DNA of 64,000 nucleotides, taken from NCBI RefSeq assembly GCF_019703515.2, contig NC_059373.1, positions 11,691,281 to 11,755,280 of the forward strand, written 5' to 3'. This DNA is from Myxocyprinus asiaticus. Its lineage: Eukaryota > Chordata > Actinopteri > Cypriniformes > Catostomidae. Of the stretch, positions 1 to 12,959 are shown in pieces. The notes under the pieces were generated by a model that saw only the letters and a program-made list of their open reading frames with translations, did no database searches and was not told where the DNA came from. Position 1 is the first letter of the stretch. Each line of letters opens with the position of its first letter. The position numbers and the translations under genes were made by a program.

Positions 1-1620
1 GATTTCTTTGCCCATACTCACCCCACAAAGGCAAGTCAGTGCGTTAACTCACTGCAATACACTGGGACATAAATTTAATTGACAGTTTTCTTCATTTCAT
101 TTGAATGAAATGTTATCAGCTGATATAACCAACAATGGGAGGCGCTTTACAACTGCCACTGGTTTTACGACTACAAGATCTACTAGCCCTAATGAAAGTG
201 ATTATAAATTAATGATATCATTGCTAATTGTTGTTAGCCGCCTCTTTTCAGAGATGCAAGATTCTGACCAATAGACATACTGACAGTTGCATGACTCTTG
301 GGTCAAAGGGATAATACAAATACATAGTAGCTGTGTTTACTGTTTTTCAACAGTACACAAATGACAAATTATATTTCCCAACAGAATACATAGACAGCAA
401 TATGGGCAGCACAGACATATAGCTCTATGTAACTTGAGAAATAAACCTGTAGTTAATGCCACAGATGTTGAATCATCCATCATGGGGACTGTTTAAAAAA
501 AGGCTGTACACTCATAACAATAGCATGAATCATATCATGCATGTGCATCACTAATGATGTGTCAGCATTTAAAAGTTGTTAAAATACACCAAAACCACAT
601 ATACCCCCCCCCCATCTGCACCCAACTGTTCCTCTATCTGTGCCACGACTGGTCCAGAGAGTCACTGATGTCATAGGTCCACTCACCTCTCCTTACAAGC
701 CACTTCTCCATCTGGCTGGCAGGTCTTTCCATATTTGTGGGTGAGTATACTGGGAATGACGTGGTCATGATGGTGGTCTTCTGGAAAAGACCTCAAGTTT
801 CCATTTGTTTCCCTCTATCCTTAATAGATAAAACAGATAAAACATTGGGTTTGGATGCAAAAGTTGGATTTCAAAATCTAAGCCAACGAGTGCTTTAGGA
901 GCAACCCAATATAATCAGCATTCGTTGCTGCCTGTATTGGTGCCACAATGCCAGGCAAGCTATTGACAGATAAAAAGTAGAAACAGCAACCGCAATTTGA
1001 GGAGGTTTTTACATGATGATGGCCTTGGTTATAGACCTGCTGTACCTTGGGGCTTCCTGTCTCCACTGAATGCTCTCTTTGACTCGGTGCAGTGACGGAA
1101 TCCCCAAGTTTGTTTCCTGTTGTGTAAGGCTGTTGCTGAGCCACCGTGGCTTGGTTCCAAAGGGGAGGAATTTCGTGGGCTCCCACAGGCGAAGGAGTGA
1201 GCAAACACAGACCCTCTGTGGGGGCCAGACACAACAGTGACTAACATATCCATAGCACACAGTGAGTTGAGCAAGAAACAGCACGAAAGTTAATGTAATT
1301 ACTTTTAGAGAGAATTTTATTAAGCAAAGAATGCCCCTGAGAATGAATTCCTGTAGAATTATTGGGTATACTGGTAACCGAATAAAATTGGCCAAAAATA
1401 ATGAACAACCCCACTTAAGAGAATTTGTTTCTTTAAATGTAGCACTTGCATGGTATACATATATAGTACAATATATGAAACAGTTCTAATAAAAGGTTTT
1501 AACAAACAACACACAAGATTTCAAAATGCTACATTTAAGACAAACAGAAATCCAAATTATTCCTTATTTTTGCCCAGTTTCATTTACTTTTATCAAACCA
1601 TTCATTTTGGGAGGGAGGGA
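1..1620. other. No gene recognised; sequence downstream of atp9b
   Basis: This stretch lies beyond the stop codon side of the atp9b locus. I see no exon, RNA gene or transposon ends that I can support. It has a short poly-C run near 604-613. Reading frames of around 100 codons occur but show no family resemblance. Confidence 0.5.
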
Positions 1621-1621
1621 T

Positions 1622-1986
1622 TAGATAGATGAATGGATGGACGGATGGATGATGGGACAGACAGAATGGATGGACAATAGATAGATTGATGGATAGAAAA
1701 AAAATTATCGTACGAACAAAAGATAGATGGATAGAACAAACAAACAAACAAACATCAGATAGATAGACAGAATGAACAAACAATAGATAGATAGAATAAC
1801 AAATGAACAATAGATAGATAGATAGATAGATAGATAACAAATGAACGAGCAATAGATGGATGGATAGAACAAATGAACAGACGATAGATAGATGATAGAA
1901 CTAATTAATGATCAAATGTACAACATATAGATAGATGGATAGAATGAACAAAAACTAGATAGATGGATAGAACAAATGAACAGACA

Positions 1987-2035
<49 letters not shown>

Positions 2036-2305
2036 ACAAACTAACAAAAGCAAAATAGATAAACAGATGGATAGGACGAATGAAAGACCGGACGAACGAA
2101 TGATAGATAGAATGAACAATAGATAGACAGAATGAACAACAGATAGATAGAAAGAATGAATGAACGATAGACAGAATGATAAAACCATAGACAGAAAGAG
2201 AGAGAACAAACAAATGATAGATAGAATAATAAAACCATGTATTGATAGATCAACAAATAGAAAGATGGATAGGATAAAAGAATGATAGATAGGACAGATA
2301 GAAAA
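1622..2305. repeat. GATA-type tetranucleotide satellite array
   Basis: An impure array of GATA/GACA/GGAT units broken by AATGAACAA-like spacers, with a perfect (GATA)n core near 1988-2034. Long open frames on the complementary strand (runs of Ser, Ile, Tyr, Leu) are by-products of the repeat and are not genes. It resembles the Bkm-like GATA/GACA satellites known in fish and snakes. Confidence 0.9.
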
Positions 2306-5270
2306 AATCATGTTCATTCGTTTTCTTTGTTAAAATGCAAGTGGTTATCATCATAACCAATTTAAAATGGGGTTTGTATGGGGTAAGCTAATCCTGGACA
2401 AGAATTCTTAAATGCTGAATTAATGTTGAATTCCTTGTCTATTGAATCTGAGGGCATATTGTACATGGTACCAATCAAGAGTTTTTATCTACAGTTAGAA
2501 AGTGCTCAGCTAAAGGCGTTTCCCAACTGGTGTCCACCTACAGGAAACACAATGCTTTGAAAAAAACAGTAGCAAAACAGTGTGACGCGTTTTGTGCATA
2601 ACGCATGGCTGATAAAAAAACACGACTGTTCCACAATCACTGCGAAATGTCCAGCGCACAAGCACATCAAAGATTGGAGACTCTATACGGGCATGTACTG
2701 CACTTTTCAATCAATTTAAGCAAAAGCTGGCACAGCAGGATTTTGTTTTCTCTGTTTATATGCCCAGGGAGTTTTTTTTTTTTACCTAAAAGGGAGCAAA
2801 GGTACTGTATATAGAAAAAGAGGGGCAAGAGGAAGGGGGTAAGAGAGAAAGAGAAATAAGATGAAAGAGAAAGCTTCCTGGCATGTTAATGTCAGTGGAC
2901 CATCACATCTAGTACAGGGTCCCAGTAAACCACATATTTTCTGTTCAGTAGATTGTGTGTGGGTGAGGATGGGTGGAGGAAGGGAGGAGGACTGATAACA
3001 CAGCATCTGTGTTTTTTTAGTGTGATATTCACAGTAAGTACGAAATATAGAGTGAAGTTCCAAAGTCTGAGTGCACACTGAAAATCTGCGATTCAAAATC
3101 TAATTTAAACCTAGAAATCAATAGAAATTTGAGCATTTTGAAATATTTGAAACAAAGAAATGTTTTCGTAATGACAAAATTAATTAAAGTTTTAAAAAGT
3201 TTAAAGATTTTTAAGATTCTGCACTATGTCTAGGTCACTAATCTCAGACAAGCAAATTTGTGACACTGACCGTGCAAACTCATTCGTACAAAAGGTAAAA
3301 CGTCCTTGCTTCCAGTGAAGCACACAAGATGCTGATTGGATCAATCTCAAATCATGCTAGAAAACATGGATCATCAGGTTTTCCACAAACTTGTGGAGTC
3401 CATGCCTGCTTAAGTGCATGCTGTCATTAAAGCAAAAGGGGGACAAAGCAGTTATTAAGAATTACATTACATTCAATTTAAACAAGATGAGGATCAATAT
3501 TTAATTAATACTGTTAATTAATTTCCTGATAAATATGGTTATTTATGAATCTGAAAGTCTATTCTTGAGCAGCAATAAAATCCTCAAATGCTAATGCAGT
3601 TTGTATTTAGGCCCAGAGTGTTAGCTTCACTAACAATAAAGAATGGGTAAATGCTTCCCTCTAGAGGTTAGAAGCAATCCTAACATGATACTGTGAGGCA
3701 AGAGTAAACCATACTGCATAGTGCTAAGATTTCAGAGCCAAAGAGTTGTACACATTCAAGTTCTGCTGTCCCATTCATGTTTGTACCATAACTGCGCACA
3801 TAATTGTCACATTAAATGGCACTTTCCAGAAATAAGGTGCAAAATAGGTCTTGAAACTATAAAAATGAAGTCATAAAAATGAAGTCATCCGTGAATGGTT
3901 TTTAACTAACTTTAAGAAAATGTCCTTCGCCCGCAGTCATAGTAAATATGAACCGTTTTGTTTAATATGAGGTTTGCAATGTTTGCAACCCTGTAACCAA
4001 ACTTTGGGACACCTGAATTTAGATTAAAGCCCTATTTTGTTATTTTTAAGCAATAAACAAAATAAACAAATAAAAAAATAAAATGTACAATTTTACCGTA
4101 AGTCACCAAACAAAATGCTAGTTTGGGCAAAAGAATGAGACGTGCATTTGATGAGTTCAAAACTAGTTATTGAACATGCAATAGCACGTAAAGTAACAGT
4201 TTATCTAACAATTGTCTCTTTAAAGAACATGGACTTTGCGCCCATTTCACTTTAGAAAAAAGCTAACAGGACATAAAATCTCTAAAACGTTAAAGCATAT
4301 TAAATTAAGCATTCACCAGATAATTTGGAAACATATTGCTCTTTGATCAATATTAAATGTAAATAAAAATTTAATGTAAATTTATTCTGATTAAACCATA
4401 GTACTGATGACATTGAGAGCACACTCACAGAAGCAGTCGCAGTAACAATACCACAGAAATACCATGACATTTTTCGATAATGTATCACTCAACAACACAA
4501 AGTACGCAAACACAAATAATAAATAAGCTATTGTTGTTAGGCTCTCACAAGTTTCATTTATGGTTTTTATACAACAGGTGAAAAATTCAGTACAGTACAA
4601 TAAAAGTACTGAACAGTACAGTACTATAAAAGTCAACTTTTTCAAAACTGAACAGAAATCCACCATTATGCACAGCAAGAAAGGAACAGCATACAGCACA
4701 CATATGTACTTGGCATTGTCTCAGACAGTATTGTAAACATGCATGCACACAGTTTAGAAAATAAAGTGAATGATAAAACTCATTTCACATACTGACTACT
4801 TTATATAGATAAGGCAAGATGATCTTACACATTATTGAGCCAAACAAGTGCACCATGTATTTTTCAGTCAATGAATTTTTTTGTAAAATTCCCAAATAAT
4901 TGCTGATTGTGATGTGCAATTTTCTTACATTTTTTTTTTTTTTTTAAATTGTCACCTTGCCTGAACATTAAAAAAGCTGGAAAGCGAGTGTCATATGTCA
5001 ATTTTAAAACTGCAAAAATATCAGAGTTTCTCTAAGCAGCTTCGGAAATCCTATCTTATACATTTTGATATCTTATAAAATGTATTAATTTATAACATCA
5101 ATTCAAAGAAAATACTACATTCAAGTCCTGTTTCTTGGACAAGAAGTGGAATTACAATCCCACCAATTTAACAATCAGTGACAGAAGTCATGTATCTTTC
5201 AAGTTACCACTCTAAAAACAAATAATTCACCATTTTAAATGATTATAGATTTGTCAAGTCACATGTAATT
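2306..5270. other. No gene recognised
   Basis: A/T-rich, apparently non-coding. It has a poly-T run near 4929-4946. No exon with splice sites, RNA gene or transposon termini could be supported. Confidence 0.5.
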
Positions 5271-5543
5271 TTAAAGGGATAGTTCACAAAAAATTTAATT
5301 CTCACCCACGTCGTTCCAAACTTGTATGAATTTCCTCAGAGGAACACAGAAGGAAATGTTAGACAGAATGTTAGTCTCAGTCACCATACACTTTTATTTT
5401 ATGAAAAAAAAAAAAAAAAAAGATGCAATGAAAGTGAATGGTGACAGAGTCAGTCAGTCCCTAACATTCTGCCTCCTTTTGCTTTCCTCTGAAGAAAGAA
5501 AAGCATACTGGTTTTGAACAAAATGAGGGTAAGTAAATTCTGT
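5271..5543. mobile_element. Short palindromic MITE (TTAAAGGGATAGTTCAC family)
   Basis: Starts with TTAAAGGGATAGTTCAC. The two arms (around CAGTCACCATACACTTT and AAAGTGAATGGTGAC) are mutually complementary around a poly-A centre. It belongs to a family of fold-back elements found more than ten times in this window. The right end has decayed. The family name is uncertain; it is similar in type to the Angel-like short inverted-repeat elements of teleosts. Confidence 0.75.
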
Positions 5544-5734
5544 CGAAGCTGGATCATATAGCAGCGGCAGCCACAGCACAACAGCAGTGCAGGAAATCAG
5601 AGCTGCCCAAATTCAACTCCAGTATGCAACACTCGTGCAAGCAAAACACTCAAATCACAACACAAATATTTTATGAAGCCCCACACCTTCAAAGATCTCA
5701 TTAAAAACAAAGTAAAAGGGTTAGGACACATACA

Positions 5735-6910
5735 AATTGTATTCCTTTCATTTACTTGCCATCATGTCGATCCAAACCCACATTACTTTCTTTCTTTTGT
5801 GGAATCTCATATGGCTTTGTAACAACATGAGGGTGTGTACATGATAACAAATTTTCATTTTGGGGTGCATTATCAGTAACACTTTAAAATATGGTTACAC
5901 TTGTTAACATTAGTTAACATGAACTAACAATGAACAACACTTTTACAGCATTTATAAACCTTGGTTGATGTTAATTTCAGCATATACCAATACATTTTTA
6001 AAAACATTAGTTAAAGGGAGTTCACCCAAAAATGAAATTTCTCTCATAATTTACTCACCCTCATGCCATCCTAGATGTGTATGTCTTTATTTCTTCTGAA
6101 GAACACAAATGAAGCTTTTCAGAAGAATATTTAAGCTCAGTAGGTCCATACAACACAAGTGAACGGTGGCCAGAACTTTGAAGGCCCAAAAAGTACACAA
6201 AGGCAGCATAAAAGTAATCCAAAAGACTCCAGTGGTTAAATCTATATCTTCTGAAGTGATATGATAGGTGTGGGTGAGAAACAGAGCAATATTTAAGTCC
6301 TTTTGACTGTAAATTTACACTTTCACTTTCACATTCTGGGCTGGAAGTGACTTTCACTTTCACATTCAGCCACCTACTGTTTGGGGCTGGAGATTTATAG
6401 TAAAAAAAGGACTTAAATATTGATCTCTTTCTTTCCCTCACCTATCATATCACTTTTGAAGACATGGATTAAACCACTGGAGTCTTGTGGATTACTTTTA
6501 TGCTTCCTTTATTCACTTTTTGGACTTTCTGAGTTCTGGTCACCATTCATCTGCATTGTGAGGACCAACAGAGCTGAGATATTTATCTTAAAATCTTTGT
6601 TTTCTGCAGATTAAAGAAAGTCATACACATCTGGGATGGCATGAGGGTGAGTAAATGATGAGAGAATTAGCATTTTTGGGTGAACTATCCCTTTAATAAA
6701 CTATATATAAACTTTATAAACTAAGATGAACTACCAATGAACAGATGTATTTTGTTTTTATTAACTATCATTAACAAAGATAAAAAATAAAAAAACTTTG
6801 TAAAAAAAAAACTACTGTTCATTGTTAGTACATGATACCTAATGCATTTACTAATAATGTTAACGAACTTAACCTTATTATAAAGTGCTACAGAAATATC
6901 CCTTTAAAAA
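5735..6910. mobile_element. Three-level nest of palindromic MITEs
   Basis: An outer MITE (left arm ending TTTTGGGGTGCATTAT, right remnant ATATCCCTTTAA) is interrupted at 5874-6893 by a second element with ends CAGTAACACTTT and AAAGTGCTACAG and GTTAACATTAGTTAACATG motifs. That one is interrupted at 6011-6696 by a complete TTAA-bounded MITE with long arms. The order of insertion follows from the nesting. Confidence 0.75.
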
Positions 6911-6995
6911 CATAGTATGTGCCAAAAAATTAAGGAAAAGTGCTAGGTATGGAAATAATAACTCAACGGTCTCATTAAACAATATCATTATATCA

Positions 6996-6996
<1 letters not shown>

Positions 6997-7026
<30 letters not shown>
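6997..7026. repeat. (ATCA)n microsatellite
   Basis: About seven tandem copies of the tetranucleotide, pure. Confidence 0.95.
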
Positions 7027-7027
<1 letters not shown>

Positions 7028-7398
7028 AATGTATAGCCTTCAATAAAGAAATGCAATGCTGATTTAACCTTTACACACAGTGAAGTAAAAGTGGCAGGCT
7101 TGGGCCTGTTATTTGAGTATGGGTCCGCCTAAACAACAAAGTTTTGATCTCTTGTTGTACTTTAGTCTCTTAAAGTACTCAATACTATTCACCGTATTCC
7201 CTGACAACTGCCACTTGTCCTCCCTCTGAACAATCTTTAAGTATACAGGTGTGTCACACTAAGTCACTGAATAAGCATTCATAAAGCATATATAAACAGC
7301 ATCATAAAGCACTTTTGGAACTTTGTATCTGTTTAGAAGAATCTGATGTGTGCTTATAAATGTGTTTGCATGCCTTTTGACACTGTGTGAAGGAACGT

Positions 7399-7535
7399 TC
7401 AGGAGGAGAGTTTGGAGTAATTGGGCGGGGGAGAATTCCGCTTCAGATATTTGATGATGTAGAGCGGCAGACAGCTGACCAGAGTGATGGCGCACACCTT
7501 CCACAAAAACACCCGTGTTGTGATAAACGAAAGAT
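7399..7535 (-). pseudogene. atp9b: atp9b last coding exon
   Basis: After a CAG acceptor it continues the split Asp codon and reads [20 protein letters not shown], then [20 protein letters not shown] and KLSS, ending in TGA. This is the final membrane span and the cytosolic tail of ATP9 proteins. It is open to the normal end. The basic tail RRKLSPP is altered to KRNSPPP. No clear AATAAA was assigned for a 3' end. Confidence 0.94.
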
Positions 7536-7862
7536 CTGAAGACAAAAGACAAAGATCAAGAAATTAAAACGTCAAACTCAAACGTCTCTTCACACTCGTT
7601 CATACAACAAGTGACAGTTTGTGCTTTTTTCACACTGTTCTGAAAAAGAGTGAATTGAAGTGGATGAGTTGTACTGCACTGATGGAATGTTCCAAATGAG
7701 TGATAGCAGGGTTATGACACATCTCAGTGGCTCCTTCTCATCCAGGGGCTCACAAACAAGAGTGAAACCAAAAGAGGAGAATGGACTAGGAGTAGGAATC
7801 TTAGGAGTGGGAATACTTGTAGTGGAAATTTTTGGGAAGCATCTCACAATTCGTTTTTTGAT

Positions 7863-8510
7863 TTAAACCCCATAAACACATACAGTGACTTCAAGTGACA
7901 AGATCTCATTATTTTTCACTGAGAGCTGGCGATTTATGGCGACACGAGCGACAGTGACCTCTGACGACTAGATGTGGGCGTGTCCAGCGACTTGAGAAAG
8001 TTGAGGAAAGTTTAACTTTATGCAAAAGAGGAGCAACTTTTGGGAGCGACAACCAATAGGAGAGAAGAGGGAGTCAGCGGGACTCACTTCACTCATGTTC
8101 TTTTGAGATACTGCAGTCGAATGCAGGCAAGATGGAGGAGAAGTTAAAGTTTCAGTGAGGGATTTCACTGTTTTATCTGATTTGTCTGTAACCACATACA
8201 TGGATATAATAAAATGATGTGTGGAAAATAAATAGTTAGCAGTCTGAATGAGTTTGATTCGTACATTGACAGATCATTCCATCTTATTAATGATATGCAC
8301 TGAGTACTGCTGCAGTTCATATAAAAATACTCTCCCCTGCACAATGTGCATTTTTTGGGACAAGAAAACTGATTCCTTGTCAAATTAGAATGATATCTTA
8401 GTTTTACTGGCAAAGTGCCTCATCTATGATCAGACACCCACGAGCGACTTCACAGTAAAGAGACTAGCGACTTCAAGCGATATGTTGCTGCATGTGTGTA
8501 CAGGGCTTAA
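7863..8510. mobile_element. Candidate TTAA-flanked non-autonomous element
   Basis: The ends TTAAACCCCATAAACACATA and, on the other strand, TTAAGCCCTGTACACACATG are similar. Both carry nearby AGTGACTTCAAG/GCGACTTCAAGC motifs in opposite orientation. This suggests a short inverted-repeat element with a TTAA target. No transposase is visible. Confidence 0.45.
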
Positions 8511-9061
8511 GGCAATCACACATGACTTCTTGTCGCAAGAAAATTGGTTGGTTGTTTTCTTACGATGTTGTAAACTTAGCTTATTCAACCATTTTGTCCT
8601 TGCCTTTTAAACGTATCTAAAGGCTTCCATGTATGGTAATTTGCGCTGCATTTGTTTGAAATGCATCTTTTCGTAGACAATAAGCCATTGCAGGTGTGCC
8701 CTCCTAATGCATACAGGAAATGAAAACTGGTGGGATGACAGTCAGAATACAGGGAAAGACAAACCTACCCAGGAAAGCTCCTAAAGTCACACAAGCTATG
8801 CCTGAGGCAGAGGCAGAGAAAAGAAGAACAGAGAGAGAGAGAGAAAGTCTAAAAGTTGTGGTTACAACCAGGCTGTGCTGGTACGAGTGTTTGGATTGGA
8901 TATAGTAACCAGAGCCTCTAGGCCATCTGTCACAGAAGATATTTTAATTTTGGCCTTAAATTTCTTTGTTGGTCAAAGCTTGAGGAAAACCAACCACAAG
9001 GACAATCAGTGGTATACATAATTATATTGTAATAATACAATCTCATAATAAGCAAAGAAAC
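8511..9061. other. Intron/flank sequence, nothing recognised
   Basis: Non-repetitive by eye except for a short AGAG run near 8831-8845. It lies within the last intron of the atp9b pseudogene. No exon or RNA gene was seen. Confidence 0.5.
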
Positions 9062-9690
9062 AAAATGACAGACAGATAAAACGTCAGACAGACAGATAGG
9101 TAGAATGAGAGATAAAATGAGATACTGAACGACAGAGAAAACGAGACAGAATGACAGATAGAATGACATCTAGATAGATAGAGAATAACAGAAAAAACAA
9201 GAGACAGAATGACAGATAAAACATCAGAGAACGACAGAGATAGATAGAACAAGGTAAAATGAGAGACTGAACGACAGATAAAATGACAGATAGAATGACA
9301 GCTAGATAGAGAATGACAGAGAAAACAAGAGACAGAATAACAGACAGAACGACAGAATGAGAGACAGAAGGACAGAAAGACAGAAAGATAGATTGACTGA
9401 TAAAACAACAGATAAAATGACAGAAAAAAAGAGATAAAATGAGATAGAACAAAAGACAAAACAAGATAGATAGGACAGACAGGTAGATTTATAGACAGAA
9501 TCACAGACAGACAGGTTGACTGATAAACATGACAGATAGAGAACGACAGATAAAACAAGAGATAGAATGACAGATAGAATGACAAAAAAATAGATAAAAA
9601 GAGAGATGGAATGACTGATAATATTAGATAGAAGGACAGACAGACATAGACAGAATGACAGACAGACAGACACATCAGACACATAGACAG
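9062..9690. repeat. GACA-type tetranucleotide satellite array
   Basis: Imperfect GACA/GATA/AATGACAGA units over about 630 bases in the last intron. It produces long, meaningless open frames on the minus strand that run into the real exon. Unit composition differs from the GATA-rich array nearer the left edge. Confidence 0.9.
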
Positions 9691-9890
9691 GGAAATTTGC
9701 AACTTAGTAACACAGAAATAAATAAAATACAAAAACTGGAAACAATAAAACCAAATAAATACATATATAAATAAATACATTAAAATAATACAAAAAATTA
9801 CAAAGAGTAAATGAAAACAACAAAAAAAGAAAACTTTTATTTTAAGAAGAACGTTTGAGAAAAGTGTTGCAGGCCACAGTAAGTTCTTAC

Positions 9891-10090
9891 CAAAATACTC
9901 ATTGAGAAAGGCAAGGGAGGCAAGGTAGCAGCCCAGACTGATGAGCTCGGCGACCACATGAGCCAGTGCCACGTGCGGATGGTTAGCGCCACCATCAGCA
10001 GCTCCATCAGGATCAGAGCAGTAGTGAAGGAAATCGCCACCACATGCACAAACTCCTAATCAAACAGCACCAGGTACATCAGAATGCCCC
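9891..10090 (-). pseudogene. atp9b: atp9b exon fragment: penultimate exon, stop and frameshift
   Basis: A 200-base exon after a CAG acceptor, with a GTAAGA donor. It reads GGILMYLVLFD, then TAG, then [20 protein letters not shown] and [13 protein letters not shown] in one frame, and [20 protein letters not shown] then YF in another. Lesions: a six-base in-frame loss (Gly-Ala after MY), a stop in place of Ser, an extra Thr codon, ELL preceded by Met instead of Thr, and one G missing between WLM and VVAEL. Confidence 0.94.
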
Positions 10091-11339
10091 CTGGTGGACA
10101 AACAGAGGGAGTTTTTGAGATAAACTAACCATTTAATGTTATAATGAGCATCAATAAGCATTATTTCTAAATATGGTACATTAGTGATCTATTTAGCTGT
10201 AAAAAAGGAAAAGAAGTTTTAAAGTGTTCCTAAAAAATCTAGGTTTTCTATATTTCTGGGTGGTCTCTGGGTTGGCTTATTCTGGATGGGGGGTCTGTAA
10301 AGGTTGAAAGCCTCCACTTTAAGGCCATTTTAACTTTTGTTAGCAAAATTTTTGTCTCAAAAGTGTTGATTTTACATTCTTTCCATTTATTCAACCAATT
10401 ACACTCTGATTAACTGATGTCCATCTAGAACTTCAGCCTAAACGTGTTTCTTACATGATCTCTCGCGGATTACTCTCGATTCAAACACATGAGTGTGTTG
10501 AGTCTGTCGGGACGTTGTGACGAGCCTTGACCTCTGCTCGCAAGGCTCCACGCTCACTCGGTTCCTCAGCCTACTGTAACCTTCTCTGCTTTCGTTTTAA
10601 TCATAAATGCCAGCGCAATCCAGCCTAATGGCCTCTTACTGATCACATAATTGCCTCTCTTCATACAGTGAACATTCCTCTGGGTTACTCTCTGGACTAA
10701 ATGAAATCTTTGCTCATATTTCACTGTTGTTCTTGTCTCTCTGTATTAAGGTTTAATTAAAAAGCAGGAGCTGTCAGACGGGGACACTGATCTTGCATGC
10801 TCACTGCACAGAATGATTTAGAGTGCGGATAAGAGAGCCATGTGCATGTGAGAGCTGGCGATGGTCCGAAAATCACATTCATGAAAAGAACTCAAAAGTT
10901 GCGGGACAAATGTTACAGAGCGCTTCGATGTTTCTTTCATTTCTTCAATAAAACGCTCCAGGATTTATTTCTAGAAGGCATTTCCACAGCTTTTTAATTT
11001 GTTTTATACATTATATTTACCGGTATATATATATATATGTGTTGTTATCATGCTGTGTTTGATTTCACTTACATTATTCACTACAGAGACAATTCATCTA
11101 TCGCAACTAGGCACAGTGGGAAAAAAAGCTACAAAAAATCTGAAATTTGGTTATGATTTGATTGGGTTGAATTTGATTCAACTTTATTTATTTGGCACAA
11201 TTCACAAGTATTTTACAAAAATACATTTTACAAATGAAAATAGGTCAAAAGTTATATTTTGAATGAGAAATAAATGCATAATAAGTGGGGCATTATTATA
11301 GCAATTATTAAATTCTCTAATCAATGTACTGAATTTTCA
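10091..11339. other. Intron sequence; part is non-repetitive
   Basis: The expected exons for the segment TIYTMFPVF to ISIYQ are not here. The stretch 10440-10970 has no repeat signature and mixed composition, and could be conserved non-coding DNA. A short TA run lies near 11023-11038. Confidence 0.45.
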
Positions 11340-12000
11340 TTAAAGGGATAGTTTACACAAAAATGAAAATTTTCTCATCATTTTCTCACCCTCATGCCAT
11401 CCCAGATGTGCATGACTTTCTTACTTCTGCAGAACACAAACGAAGATTTTTAGAAGAACATCTCAGCTCTGTAGGTCCATACAATGCAAGTGAATGGGTG
11501 CCCAAATTTTGACACTCCAAAAAGCACATAAAGGCATCATAAAAGTAATCCAAACAACTCAAGTGATTTAATCCATATTATCAGAAGTGATATGATAGGT
11601 GGGGGTGAGAAACAAATCAATATTTAAGTCCTTTTTTGCTTGAAATTCTTCTCCCTGCCCAGTATGGGGCGGTTTGCATGAAGAATGTGAATCACCAAAA
11701 ACACAAGAAGAAGAATGTAAAAGTGATCTGTTTCTCATCCACACCTATCATATCGCTTCTGAAGACATTGATTTAACCACTGGAGTCTTATTGATAACTT
11801 TTATGCTGACTTATGTGATTCCGGAGCTTCAAAATTTTGGCACCCATTCACTTGCACTGTATGGACCAAAAGAGCTGAGAAATTCTTCTAAAAATCTTAA
11901 TTTGTGTTCTGCAGATGAAAGAAAGTCATACACATCTGGGATGTCATAAGGGTGAGTGACTGATGAGAGAATTATCATTTTGGGGTGAAGTATTCCTTTA
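11340..12000. mobile_element. Palindromic MITE (TTAAAGGGATAG family), full length
   Basis: Left end TTAAAGGGATAGTTTACAC and right end GGGGTGAAGTATTCCTTTA bound two complementary arms. The arms contain CCTCATGCCATCCCAGATGT, and its reverse complement in a variant form. The centre holds a diverged spacer (11640-11720). Confidence 0.85.
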
Positions 12001-12404
12001 TCAATCCTTTCTATGGCTTTGAGAATTCACAAGTTAAATGCACAGACTGCATTCTTAAACAACTTAAACATCATGCCAAAAATCCAAACAGTACAGGGAA
12101 TTGGTCAGTTGCTATTTGTGGTCAAACAAAAAATAACATACTCATCCATTACCTTGATACACACTTATCAAAACCCAAATCAGGAAGGTCTTAAAGGACA
12201 GGGAGCGACCCTAGTGGAGGGAAAACCAAAGTCAACATGACTGTCATGCAGCAAACACAAACAAAGTTATGCCTTCAGTGATGTCAAAAATGATGGCAAC
12301 TAGATTTTGAGACATACTGTATCCACAGAAAACACCTTTATTGTGCTCAGATCTATAAAAAACACTTCTGTTCATAACAAGCACTGGACGTGGACACCAC
12401 TTAC

Positions 12405-12467
12405 CCCACCATGAGGAAGCCTTGATACAAAGGAACAGATGCAGTAGATAATTGAAGAAAACACAGC
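12405..12467 (-). pseudogene. atp9b: atp9b exon fragment: AVFSS...ASVPLYQGFLMVG, frameshift
   Basis: Follows a CAG acceptor and ends at GTAAGT. It reads AVFSSIIY in one frame and ASVPLYQGFLMVG in another. Two bases of the Phe codon between them (near 12443) are lost. This is a membrane segment of the C-terminal half. The next family exons (GYATIYTMFPVF to ISIYQ) were not found before the following fragment. Confidence 0.9.
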
Positions 12468-12664
12468 CTGAGAGGAGATACAGACTGAATCAATATTCAA
12501 ATCAAGACACTAACACTTCAACTCAAGAGGCTGCACCGCAGATACAACAAGTGCTGCTCTTATTTTAAGAGGAAACCAATTTACCATAATGACTCTGGTC
12601 ACTTCAGAGATCTCAATATTACTAGGTGTGGTGGTGTGTGTATATTTGCATTTATGTGTGTTAC

Positions 12665-12820
12665 CTGCATGGTGGAGATGATCATGCTGTGGTGCATGAT
12701 GAACTGGCCGAGAGCTGCAGAGCGTTTGTAACTGTTGTGTCCATGTACCATTAGCAGTCTGCCAATGTGCTTAAACTGGGTTATGGAGAAATCTGCAGCC
12801 AGAGATGCCTGTTTTACCTC
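12665..12820 (-). pseudogene. atp9b: atp9b exon fragment: [20 protein letters not shown]
   Basis: A complete exon of 52 codons, CAG acceptor and GTAACA donor. It reads [20 protein letters not shown], then [20 protein letters not shown] and [12 protein letters not shown]. It is open. Gly is Val in EGKQASLA, and two Arg are His (HGHNSYK, MHHSM), typical CpG decay. It lies less than 1 kb from the previous fragment although about 190 residues should be between them. Confidence 0.94.
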
Positions 12821-12959
12821 CTGAAACACCAGTTAAAGTCAAAAGTAGAGTGTTTGTGGCTTTTAGTCCATCTCTGTTACTTTGTGGCAATCTATATACT
12901 TCTAAATAAACCGTCAGCAGATATATCTACATGAAAAAACATACAGTCTTTTTCCTCAG

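Noticed and set aside
1580..2317. Several minus-strand open frames of 70-120 codons rich in Ser, Ile, Leu and Tyr
   Set aside because: They are translations of the GATA-type satellite in different frames; no start context, splice sites or family resemblance.
9043..9972. A 309-codon minus-strand frame
   Set aside because: Only its first about 27 codons are a real (frameshifted) atp9b exon end; the remainder reads through the donor site into the GACA array.
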